32,411 nucleotides of DNA. Source: Gaiellales bacterium. Lineage in GTDB: Bacteria > Actinomycetota > Thermoleophilia > Gaiellales > JAICJC01. The DNA is taken from contig DASUHM010000020.1 of the NCBI GenBank assembly GCA_036273515.1, forward strand, positions 1 through 32,411. The letters are read 5' to 3'. The position numbers and the translations under genes are program-made. This document shows, in pieces, positions 13,931 to 22,548 of this stretch (position 1 is its first letter; each line of letters opens with the position of its first letter). The notes beneath the pieces are model-generated. The model ran no database searches. It was given only the letters and a program-made list of their open reading frames with translations, and was not told the DNA's origin.

Positions 13931-13940
13931 GGCCGTTCCG

Positions 13941-16184
13941 ATGCGCGCCCGCCTCAAGGGCCTGCTGCACCCTCGCCGAAGCCTCGTGCTCCTGGTGGTG
14001 TTCCTCGCCGGCGTGACCACTGCGTCCGCCACGTGGCACCTGCCAGGGGGCGGGGCCGGCGCGGCGAAGGCGAGCATCGACTTCCACGCACCGAGCGTCA
14101 CCGGCAGCACCATCGCCCCGCAGGGGGCCACCGCTGCGGGCGGCGCGATCAAGCCCGGGGCGGCGTTCGTCGTCTACGCGAACGTCGTCGATCCGGGCGT
14201 GTCCGGGATCGCCTGGGTGCGCACCAACGTCTCGGCGCTCAGGGCCGGCTCGACGTCGGTGTCGCTCTCGCGCTGCACCACGGGCTGCACCATCGGAGCG
14301 ACGACCTACGGCTGGTCGACCGCGCCGCTGACCGCAGATGCCGGGCTGGCCCAGGGCACGCTCTCCTACGGGGTCTGGAGCCAGGACAACGCCAACAACC
14401 TGGGGACGACCGTCAGCTACCCGGCGATCGTCGACTCGACCAATCCCTCCGTCACGGCCGCGGTCGTCGCGATGGCCTCGCCCGCCACCGTCGGCTGGGT
14501 GCGCCGGTCGGGCAGCTACACGGTCTACGCGAACGCCACGGACGCCGGCTCGCCGGCGAGCGGCATCGCGACGATCACGGCCAACGTCTCGAGCCTGACG
14601 CCGGGTACGACGTCGCTGTCGCTGCCAGCGTGCACGTCCTCCTGCTCGGTCGGCGGCGTCTCCTACGGCTACAAGAGCGCGGCCACGACCGCCGGGTCGG
14701 CCATCGCCGACGGCAGCGCCTCGGTGGGCCTGACCGCGGCCGACAAGGCCGGGAACACGGCCACCGGTGCGGCGAGCGTGACCATCGACTCGACCGTGCC
14801 GACGGTCACCGGCGCCGTCGTCGTGAACACGACGCCCAGCGATCCGGGCTATCTGAAGCCGGGCAACAACTACGTCCTCTATGCCAACGCCGCCGACACG
14901 GGCGGCCTCGCCACGGTCACCGCCGATCTGAGCGCCCTGACCTCCGGCCAGACGGCGGCCGCCCTCTCGGCCTGCACCACGACCTGCACCTTCAACGGCG
15001 TCACCTACGGCTGGAAGAGCGCGTCCAAGACGGCCGGCGCATCGATCGCGGCCGGGCCGACGGCCTTCAGCCTGACGGCGACGGACAAGGCCGCGAACGC
15101 GACGACCGGCAGCTACTCCGTGACGGTCGACGCGACCGGGCCGACCGTCTCCGCAGTCGCGGTCGCGAACACGACCACGAACGCCGCGGGCTGGCTGCGA
15201 AAGAGCGGCGCCTACGTCGTCTACGCCAACGCCTCGGATCCGACCGGGATCTCGTCCGTGAAGGCGAACGTCAACACGTTCACGAGCGGGGTGACGGCGC
15301 TCGCCCTCTCCGCCTGCACCACGAGCTGCACCGTGGGCGGCGTGACCTACGGCTACAAGAGCGCGTCCAAGACGGCCGGCTCCATGCTCCCCGCGGGCGC
15401 TGCGAGCTTTGCGGTGACCGCTACCGACGGCGTGGGCAACACCACCACCGCGAACGGCTCGGCCACGGTCGACAACACCGCGCCGACGGCCGCCGCCGAG
15501 GCGATCGCCCCGACGGCGACGAGCATCCCCGGCTACATCGCCCAGGGCGCGACATACATCGCCTACACGAACGCCGCGGACGCCGGTGGCGTCTACTCGG
15601 TCACCGCCAAGGTTTCGAACATCACCACCGGCCAGACCGCCGTCGCGCTCCCGGCCTGCGTCTCGGGCTGCACCGTCGCCGGCGTCGCCCGCGGATACGC
15701 CAGCGCCGCGCTCGCGGCCAACGCCTCGCTCACCGGGACCAGCAAGACGTGGACGGTGACCGTGACCGACCTGGCCGGGAACGCCACCACGAGCACCAGC
15801 CAGACCGTGACGCTCGACAACACCGCCCCGACGGTGGCGATCACGTTCCCGACGTCGTCCTACGCGGGCGGCTGGCTGGCCGGCTGCGGCACCGCGAGCA
15901 CGGCCGACATCTGCGGCACGGCCGGCGACGCCACCTCCGGCCTTGCGAACGTCCAGGTCAGCATCAAGCAGGCCTCGGCGCCGGGCCTCTACTGGAACCC
16001 GGCGACGAGCTCGTTCTCGTCGGCGACCGAGGTGCTGATGCCGGCCACGGGCACGTCGAGCTGGTCGCTCGCCGCCGCCGCTGCCTGCTTCACCAACCTG
16101 AGCCCCTACACGATCCGGGCCGTCGCCACCGACGCGGCCTCGAACACCGCCGCCACGACCTCGAACTTCACCTTCAAGCCGTAG
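13941..16184 (+). CDS. secreted Ig-like repeat protein with five CxxxC repeats
   Basis: 747 residues. A signal anchor (about 13-30, LVLLVVFLAGVTTASA) is followed by five repeats of about 114 residues, each ending near DxTxPTV. Each carries a VxYANxxD block and an ACTTxCTxGGVTYGYKSA block, with paired Cys at 112/116, 231/235, 345/349, 459/463 and 573/577. A different C-terminal domain (about 628-747) adds Cys 649, 658 and 716. Repeats look like bacterial Ig-like folds with a small disulfide loop. Repeats 3 and 4 share a 24-bp identical DNA stretch (15015-15038 and 15357-15380), a sign of recent duplication or conversion. It starts 10 bp after the preceding stop and abuts the next gene. Likely cell-surface or extracellular; no catalytic motif seen. 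Confidence 0.82.
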   Translation: MRARLKGLLHPRRSLVLLVVFLAGVTTASATWHLPGGGAGAAKASIDFHAPSVTGSTIAPQGATAAGGAIKPGAAFVVYANVVDPGVSGIAWVRTNVSALRAGSTSVSLSRCTTGCTIGATTYGWSTAPLTADAGLAQGTLSYGVWSQDNANNLGTTVSYPAIVDSTNPSVTAAVVAMASPATVGWVRRSGSYTVYANATDAGSPASGIATITANVSSLTPGTTSLSLPACTSSCSVGGVSYGYKSAATTAGSAIADGSASVGLTAADKAGNTATGAASVTIDSTVPTVTGAVVVNTTPSDPGYLKPGNNYVLYANAADTGGLATVTADLSALTSGQTAAALSACTTTCTFNGVTYGWKSASKTAGASIAAGPTAFSLTATDKAANATTGSYSVTVDATGPTVSAVAVANTTTNAAGWLRKSGAYVVYANASDPTGISSVKANVNTFTSGVTALALSACTTSCTVGGVTYGYKSASKTAGSMLPAGAASFAVTATDGVGNTTTANGSATVDNTAPTAAAEAIAPTATSIPGYIAQGATYIAYTNAADAGGVYSVTAKVSNITTGQTAVALPACVSGCTVAGVARGYASAALAANASLTGTSKTWTVTVTDLAGNATTSTSQTVTLDNTAPTVAITFPTSSYAGGWLAGCGTASTADICGTAGDATSGLANVQVSIKQASAPGLYWNPATSSFSSATEVLMPATGTSSWSLAAAAACFTNLSPYTIRAVATDAASNTAATTSNFTFKP

Positions 16185-16628
16185 ATGCGCTTCCTGCTCT
16201 CCACCGCAGTCGTCCTCGCCGCAGCCGCCGGCGTCGCCACCCACGTCGCCGGCTCGGGGGCGTCGCCCGACCGCGGGAGGGTGGAGCTGATCGCGTCGGT
16301 ACAGCACGCGGTCACCGTCGCGGCGCCGCCCGTCACGGGACTCTACCCGGGCGCCGGCCGCGCCTTCACGCTGCAGATCAAGAACACCTATCCCTACCCC
16401 GTGAGGATCACCGCGGTGAAGGCGAAGGTCGCCGCCGCCACCAACCGTCCGGGCTGCGCCGGGATCAAGACGAACCTGGCAGTTACGCACAGGGGTGGGG
16501 CGTTCACGGTCAAGCCGAAGAAGGCGGCTCCGGTCATCATGACCGTTGTGATGCCGAAGACGGTGGCCGACGCGTGCCAGGGCGCAACGTTCAAGATCAC
16601 GTTCACGGCGCGCGCCGTGCGCGGCTAG
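16185..16628 (+). CDS. small secreted protein, paralogue of the 161-residue protein
   Basis: 147 residues beginning directly after the TAG of the repeat protein (TAGATG), with a signal peptide MRFLLSTAVVLAAAAGVATHVAGS. The mature region contains LYPGAGRAFTLQIKNTYPYPVRITAVKAKV, then RPGCAG and DACQGATFKITFTARA. These match LYPGA, NTNPFPVHVSSI and DSCQGATFTVYLTATA of the first gene in the operon. Both keep two Cys at equivalent places. The three genes therefore encode two small related beta-rich subunits around one large repeat protein. The gene has no separate ribosome site and probably depends on coupling. Function unknown. Confidence 0.75.
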   Translation: MRFLLSTAVVLAAAAGVATHVAGSGASPDRGRVELIASVQHAVTVAAPPVTGLYPGAGRAFTLQIKNTYPYPVRITAVKAKVAAATNRPGCAGIKTNLAVTHRGGAFTVKPKKAAPVIMTVVMPKTVADACQGATFKITFTARAVRG

Positions 16629-16635
16629 ATCCCCG

Positions 16636-17442
16636 CTATCGAACGACGAGCACCGAGCAGCGCGCCTCGTGCGCGACCCGCTCGCTGACGCTCCCGAGCG
16701 ACCGGATGCCCTGGAGCCCGCGGCTGCCGACGACGAGCAGGTCGGGATCGAGCCGGGACAGCGCCTCGACGGGTGAGTCGGACTCCATCCGCAGCGGCGT
16801 CTCCGGGCCGGCGGCGGCATCGAGCGCCGAGCGCACCGCGGCGGGATCGGGCGTTCCGCCGCCGGTGGCGACGACGGCCTCGAGCTGCGAGCCGCACGCC
16901 TTCGCGATCGTGGCGGCCGCATGGACGGCGCGGGCCGACTCCTCCGAGCCGTCGGCCCCTACCACGACCCGGGCCGGGAACCCGTCCCCGGCCCGGCCGC
17001 GCGCCATCAGCACGGGGCACGGCGCCTCGTGCAGGAGCTGCGCCGCCACGCTCCCGAGCAGGATGCCGGAGAGGCGGCGGTGGTCGTGCGACCCGACCGC
17101 GACGAGGGTTGCCTTGTGGCGTCCGGCCTCGGTCAGCATCATCGGCCCCGGCGGCCCCTCGACGACCACCGTCTCGACCGCGGCCGAGGCCGGCAGCAGC
17201 GGCCGCACGCCGTCGGCCGCCGCGCGCAGCTCCTCCTGCGGAAACGACCCCGTCCGCGCGATCGTGGGTGTCCAGCCGACGGCGACCGACGCGCCGGTGT
17301 TCCACACGCTCACGAGCACGACCCGCGACTCGCCGCCCGCGGCCTCGATCAGGCGGCCGACCTGCGCGACCGCGGCGCGGCTCTCCTCCGTTCCGTCCAC
17401 GCCGCAGACGACACACCGAAACAGCGTCCGGTCAGCGTCCAT
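16636..17442 (-). CDS. tandem universal stress protein (two USP domains)
   Basis: 268 residues forming two USP domains, about 5-147 and 155-267. Each starts with a beta strand plus Asp (VVCGVDGTEES; VVVGADGSEES) and ends with a nucleotide-binding block (VAVGSHDHRRLSGILLGSVAAQLLHEAPCPVLM; LVVGSRGLQGIRSLGSVSERVAHEARCSVLVV). The G-2x-G-9x-G-S pattern is recognisable in both, so ATP binding is plausible. Cytoplasmic; tandem USPs in actinobacteria respond to dormancy, hypoxia or redox stress. It begins 6 bp after the PRC-barrel gene, forming a two-gene operon, and ends 7 bp from the convergent surface operon with no room for a separate terminator. Confidence 0.9.
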   Translation of the reverse strand: MDADRTLFRCVVCGVDGTEESRAAVAQVGRLIEAAGGESRVVLVSVWNTGASVAVGWTPTIARTGSFPQEELRAAADGVRPLLPASAAVETVVVEGPPGPMMLTEAGRHKATLVAVGSHDHRRLSGILLGSVAAQLLHEAPCPVLMARGRAGDGFPARVVVGADGSEESARAVHAAATIAKACGSQLEAVVATGGGTPDPAAVRSALDAAAGPETPLRMESDSPVEALSRLDPDLLVVGSRGLQGIRSLGSVSERVAHEARCSVLVVR

Positions 17443-17448
17443 GGCCGC

Positions 17449-17820
17449 TCAGCGGCGCTCGACCAGGACGAACCGGCGCAGGATCAGGATGCCCTCCGGG
17501 TGCGGCGTGTACGAGCGGCCGTAGTGCTCGAAGAGGCGCTTCTCCTCGGCCGGATCGATGTCGTCGTCGGCGGGCACCGACGGGGCGGACTCGATCGTGG
17601 CCTTGTCGAAGGCGACCTGCACCTTCTCGCCGGCCCGGCTGGCGCCGTCGGCGGGCACCATGTGCAGCTTGTGCCCGAGGAACCCGCTCGAGACGAGCAG
17701 GAATTCCGGCTCTCCCGTCTCCTCGGACACGTAGACGTCGGCCAGCTTGCCGACGTGCTCACCGTCCTGCGCGTAGACGTCCAGCTCGTGCCAGTCATGC
17801 ACCTCGAGTGGTGATGGCAT
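17449..17820 (-). CDS. PRC-barrel domain protein
   Basis: 123 residues. The first 75 form a PRC-barrel-like beta domain (VHDWHELDVYAQDGEHVGKLADVYVSEETGEPEFLLVSSGFLGHKLHMVPADGASRAGEKVQVAF). The tail is acidic, then basic (DDDIDPAEEKRLFEHYGRSYTPHPEGILILRRFVLVERR). PRC barrels occur in RimM, photosynthetic reaction-centre H subunits and many small stress-linked proteins of unknown job. The start is fixed by GGAGGG just upstream of ATG 17820. Co-transcribed with the universal stress protein and divergent from the acetate permease. I infer a stress role only from that partner. Confidence 0.82.
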   Translation of the reverse strand: MPSPLEVHDWHELDVYAQDGEHVGKLADVYVSEETGEPEFLLVSSGFLGHKLHMVPADGASRAGEKVQVAFDKATIESAPSVPADDDIDPAEEKRLFEHYGRSYTPHPEGILILRRFVLVERR

Positions 17821-17893
17821 CCGTCCCTCCCAGGGCTCGCCGTAGACCAGTGCTTGCGCGCCGCACGATCGTACACCGCCGTGCGTTCGCGAA

Positions 17894-17978
17894 GGACGGC
17901 GGCGTAGCCGCCGTCCTGTTTCGTGATCCGATCGAAATGGGTAGTGGCAATAGCGGCAAGAACCGCACCCATCGATCG
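17894..17978 (+). promoter_or_regulatory. structured leader region of the acetate permease gene
   Basis: Two hairpins. A 10-bp perfect stem with 3-nt loop (17894-17903 with 17907-17916) is followed by TGTTT and looks like a terminator or attenuator. A second, 17929-17942 with 17967-17978, pairs CGATCGAAATGGGT with ACCCATCGATCG apart from a two-base bulge, encloses a small GCGG/CCGC hairpin, and ends at the GAGGAGG ribosome site. A clear -35/-10 pair is not visible, so it is uncertain whether the first hairpin is transcribed with satP. Confidence 0.5.
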
Positions 17979-17988
17979 AGGAGGGAAC

Positions 17989-18639
17989 ATGTCGGTTCAG
18001 AATCCCGCCGCCGGCCCCGTGCAGCGAGAGGCTGCGCGCAGCTCCGAGGTGGTGGAGTCCCGCTCGGGCGGGATCACGATCGCCGACCCGGGGCCGCTCG
18101 GCCTGGCGGCGTTCGCGATGACCACGTTCGTGCTCAGCATGTTCAACGCCGATCTGGTCTCGCGGTCGGGTGAGTCGGTCACCCTGGGGCTCGCGCTGGC
18201 GTACGGCGGTATCGCGCAGGTGCTGGCCGGGATGTGGGAGTTCCGCACCGGCAACACGTTCGGTGCGGTTGCGTTCACGTCGTACGGCGCGTTCTGGATC
18301 TCGTTCTGGGCGTTCGTCCAGTTCTATGCGGCGGGGATCCCGGCCGCCGACGCCGGCCACGCGGTGGGCCTCTATCTGATCGCCTGGGGCATCTTCACCT
18401 CGTACATGTTCATCGCGTCCCTGCGCACGACCGGGGCGATCGCACTGGTGTTCATCCTGCTGGCGGTGACGTACTTCCTGCTCGGGATCGGCAACGCGAA
18501 CGGGAGCGACTCGCTGGTCAAGGCCGGCGGCTGGGTCGGCCTCGCCACGGCCATCGCGGCCTGGTACGCGTCGTTCGCCGCAGTCACGAACGCGACGTTC
18601 GGCCGCCTCGTCCTGCCGGTCATCCCGCTGAAGCGATAG
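17989..18639 (+). CDS. satP: acetate uptake permease (GPR1/FUN34/YaaH family)
   Basis: 216 residues, six predicted membrane helices. IADPGPLGLAAFAMTTFVLSMFNADL is the variant of the family NPxPLGL signature, and AYGGIAQVLAGMWEFRTGNTFGAVAFTSYGAFWISF is the second conserved block. These proteins import acetate or succinate with protons. ATG 17989 is set by GAGGAGG six bases upstream; the longer in-frame extension has no family resemblance. The acetyl-CoA synthetase gene follows 90 bp downstream on the same strand, so imported acetate would be activated at once. A 15-bp hairpin between the two may lower or tune acs transcription. Confidence 0.9.
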   Translation: MSVQNPAAGPVQREAARSSEVVESRSGGITIADPGPLGLAAFAMTTFVLSMFNADLVSRSGESVTLGLALAYGGIAQVLAGMWEFRTGNTFGAVAFTSYGAFWISFWAFVQFYAAGIPAADAGHAVGLYLIAWGIFTSYMFIASLRTTGAIALVFILLAVTYFLLGIGNANGSDSLVKAGGWVGLATAIAAWYASFAAVTNATFGRLVLPVIPLKR

Positions 18640-18663
18640 CCGCAGGAACCGTCTGAAACGGAA

Positions 18664-18702
18664 GCCTCCGTCCCGCCCTTGGCTTCCGGGCGGGACGGAG
18701 GC
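18664..18702 (+). terminator. 15-bp hairpin between satP and acs
   Basis: Perfect 15-bp stem (18664-18678 with 18688-18702) with a 9-nt loop, without a T-run behind it. It ends 13 bp before the acs ribosome site (GGAGGG from 18717). It could be a partial terminator, an mRNA-stability element or a processing site that sets the satP:acs ratio. Confidence 0.6.
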
Positions 18703-18729
18703 GGACGAACGAGTCTGGAGGGATCGCAC

Positions 18730-20718
<1,989 letters not shown>

Positions 20719-20729
20719 CGGGCCGGACC

Positions 20730-20764
20730 GGGGACTGTCCCAATCTTCAACGGGGACAGTCCCC
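20730..20764 (+). terminator. GGGGACTGTCCC hairpin downstream of acs
   Basis: GGGGACTGTCCC (20730-20741) and its reverse complement (20753-20764) form a 12-bp stem with an 11-nt loop, 11 bp after the acs stop. It is well placed to end the satP-acs transcript, though no T-run follows. The arm is itself built on GGGAC/GTCCC and may be one copy of a dispersed genomic repeat. Confidence 0.6.
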
Positions 20765-20816
20765 TGCCGGGGCCCCCATGCCGCCCGCGCGGCGGCCGGT
20801 CGCTAGGCTGCCGCGC

Positions 20817-21470
20817 GTGTCGTGCCGCGCGGTCATGTTCGACTTCAACGGCACGCTCTCCGACGACGAGCCGATCCTCTACGCGATCTATGCGGAGCTT
20901 TTCGCCGAGCACGGCCGTCCGCTCTCCGAGCGCGACTACTACGACCGCCTGGCCGGCCTCTCCGACCCCGAGATCGTGCACCGCTGGCTGGGCCGGCGAG
21001 ACGACTCCGAGACCGTCGTCAGCCAGCGCGTCACCCGCTACCGCGAGGCGGTCGCCGACGGCTCGACGATCACGCCGGAGGTGCGCCGGGCCGTCGCCTA
21101 CGCGGCCGAGCGCGTGCCGGTGGCGATCGTCTCGGGCGCCGCCGCAGCCGAGATCCGGCCGGTGATCGCGGCCGCCGGGATCGAGGGCATCTTCGCAACC
21201 GTCGTCACCTCCGACGACGTCCGCCACGGCAAGCCGCACCCGGAGGGCTACGAGATCGCCCTCGGCCGCCTGGACGGCCTCGCGCCGGGGCTGCGGCCGG
21301 CCGAGGTGACCGTGCTCGAGGACACCGAGGCCGGCGTCGCCGCGGCCAAGGCGGCGGGGATGCGCTGCGTGGCGGTGGGTCGCACGCTCGCGCCCGACCG
21401 GCTGGCCGCCGCGGACGAGATCGTGCCCGGGATCGACCAGGCCCTGATCGAGCGGGTTCTGGCCGGCTAG
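20817..21470 (+). CDS. HAD-superfamily hydrolase (PGMB-like)
   Basis: 217 residues from GTG 20817. Motif I is VMFDFNGTLSD, motif II VAIVSG, motif III GKPHPEGYEIAL with the Lys, and motif IV VTVLEDTEAGVAAAKAAGM. The alpha-helical cap between I and II (EPILYAIYAELFAEHGRPLSERDYYDRLAGLSDPEIVHRWLG) is of the beta-phosphoglucomutase/phosphatase class. The second acidic residue of motif I, normally Asp (acid/base), is Asn here (DFNGT). That may reduce phosphatase activity or mark a special subfamily. I chose GTG because TAGGCT (20804-20809) eight bases upstream fits a -10 box of a leaderless message and the motif then begins at residue 7; ATG 20778 would add 13 residues. Substrate unknown. Confidence 0.85.
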   Translation: MSCRAVMFDFNGTLSDDEPILYAIYAELFAEHGRPLSERDYYDRLAGLSDPEIVHRWLGRRDDSETVVSQRVTRYREAVADGSTITPEVRRAVAYAAERVPVAIVSGAAAAEIRPVIAAAGIEGIFATVVTSDDVRHGKPHPEGYEIALGRLDGLAPGLRPAEVTVLEDTEAGVAAAKAAGMRCVAVGRTLAPDRLAAADEIVPGIDQALIERVLAG

Positions 21471-21482
21471 CGGCCGGCCGCG

Positions 21483-22274
21483 CTACTCGAGCACGAGCGA
21501 GATCTCGTGCGCCGCGTGGAGCGCCATGCGGCCGAGCGTCGGCAGCCGCCGCTCGGTCACGCGCTGGCTCGGCCCCCAGATGTTCAGGATGACGGTCGGG
21601 CGGGCTCGGTGGTCGAGCACCGCCGCAGAGACGCCGTTCGAGAACTCCTCGTACTCGCCGATGCAGATCCCGTAGCCGTCCCGGCGCACGGCGGCGAGCG
21701 ACTCGAACAGGCGGCCGCGGTCGGTGACCGTCTGGTCGGTGTAGCGCTCGAGCACGGACGGCAGGACGGCGTCGCGCTCGTCCTCGGGCAGCCAGGCCAG
21801 GAACACCTTGCCCGTCGAGGTCGCGTGCAGCGGCAGCTGGCGCCCGAGCCAGTTCGCCGTCGGCACCGTGGGCGGGTCGACCTGGTCGACGTAGACCAGG
21901 CTGAACCGGCGCGCCGCCGCCAGCATCACGCTCTCGCCGGCGTCCTGGGCCACTCGCTCCAGGATCGGCCGCGCCCGCCGGGCGAGGCCGTCGTAGCCCG
22001 CCGAGGCCGCGACCTCGAGCGCCGTGTAGCCGATGCCGTATCGGCCGGTGGTCGGGTCGCGCTCGACCAGCGCGTGGTGCTCGAGCGTCTGCAGGAGGCG
22101 CCAGGCGGTCGAGCGGTTGATCCCGCACGTCCGGGCGAGCTCCCAGGCGGTAGGCGGGTGGGCGCTCGTCGAGATGGCCCGCAGGAGCAGCACGGCCCGG
22201 TCGACCGACTGCACGCGGTTGCCGTCCCGCGCGTCCTCGTTGGGCGGCTCCCGACTCGAGTCTTCAGTTCGCAT
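21483..22274 (-). CDS. IclR-family transcriptional regulator
   Basis: 263 residues. N-terminal winged helix (VQSVDRAVLLLRAISTSAHPPTAWELARTCGINRSTAWRLLQTLEHHALVERDPTTGRYGIGY), then the IclR effector-binding domain (LPLHATSTGKVFLAWLPEDE; GYGICIGEYEEFSNGVSAAVLD; PTVILNIWGPSQRVTERRL). IclR proteins repress or activate adjacent catabolic or transport genes and release DNA on binding a small molecule. It is divergent from the ABC transporter operon, with 274 bp between start codons, and so is the likely regulator of that operon. ATG 22274 was preferred to upstream in-frame codons, which extend into its own -10 region. The ligand is unknown. Confidence 0.9.
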   Translation of the reverse strand: MRTEDSSREPPNEDARDGNRVQSVDRAVLLLRAISTSAHPPTAWELARTCGINRSTAWRLLQTLEHHALVERDPTTGRYGIGYTALEVAASAGYDGLARRARPILERVAQDAGESVMLAAARRFSLVYVDQVDPPTVPTANWLGRQLPLHATSTGKVFLAWLPEDERDAVLPSVLERYTDQTVTDRGRLFESLAAVRRDGYGICIGEYEEFSNGVSAAVLDHRARPTVILNIWGPSQRVTERRLPTLGRMALHAAHEISLVLE

Positions 22275-22314
22275 GGTGAACGCGACTCCCCCAGTGCCTG
22301 ATCGCGACGCGGCC

Positions 22315-22320
22315 ACTATA
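22315..22320 (-). promoter_or_regulatory. -10 box of the iclR-type gene
   Basis: TATAGT on the minus strand, about 40 bases before ATG 22274. No good -35 is visible. It lies 40 bp from the transporter promoter on the other strand, so a regulator bound between them could control both. Confidence 0.5.
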
Positions 22321-22359
22321 CCGATCTCCGAGCGTTGGCTTTCCCCTCTCTCCGCGCTC

Positions 22360-22389
22360 TTGACAGGACATTCGAAGCCGTTCTACTAT
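22360..22389 (+). promoter_or_regulatory. ABC-transporter operon promoter
   Basis: TTGACA (22360-22365), an 18-bp spacer and TACTAT (22384-22389): the best sigma-70-type promoter in the window. Transcription from about 22396 would leave a leader of about 150 nt before ATG 22549. Confidence 0.8.
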
Positions 22390-22482
22390 CGGCGCGCCGT
22401 CGCATGATCCGGGAGCGTTGCTCGGATCGTGAACGGAATGTGAGATCGGGGCCGGCGGGTTTGACACGCCGCGGGCGACGAT

Positions 22483-22516
22483 GGATCATCCGGGCGCGCC
22501 GTCGGCCGGATGATCC
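22483..22516 (+). promoter_or_regulatory. leader hairpin before the ABC binding-protein gene
   Basis: GGATCATCCGG (22483-22493) pairs with CCGGATGATCC (22506-22516) around a 12-nt loop, about 20 bases before the GGGAGGAG ribosome site. In DNA form the same arms could be a regulator site (IclR sites are short palindromes), but its place downstream of the promoter favours an mRNA role or roadblock repression. Confidence 0.55.
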
Positions 22517-22548
22517 CGGTCCGCGTCTGTCAACGGGAGGAGACGACG

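Noticed and set aside
13893-16922. A 1009-codon open frame on the minus strand opposite the surface operon
   Set aside because: Arg/Gly/Ala-rich translation with no domain, lying wholly antisense to three genes with signal peptides and conserved repeats; a by-product of high GC codon bias.
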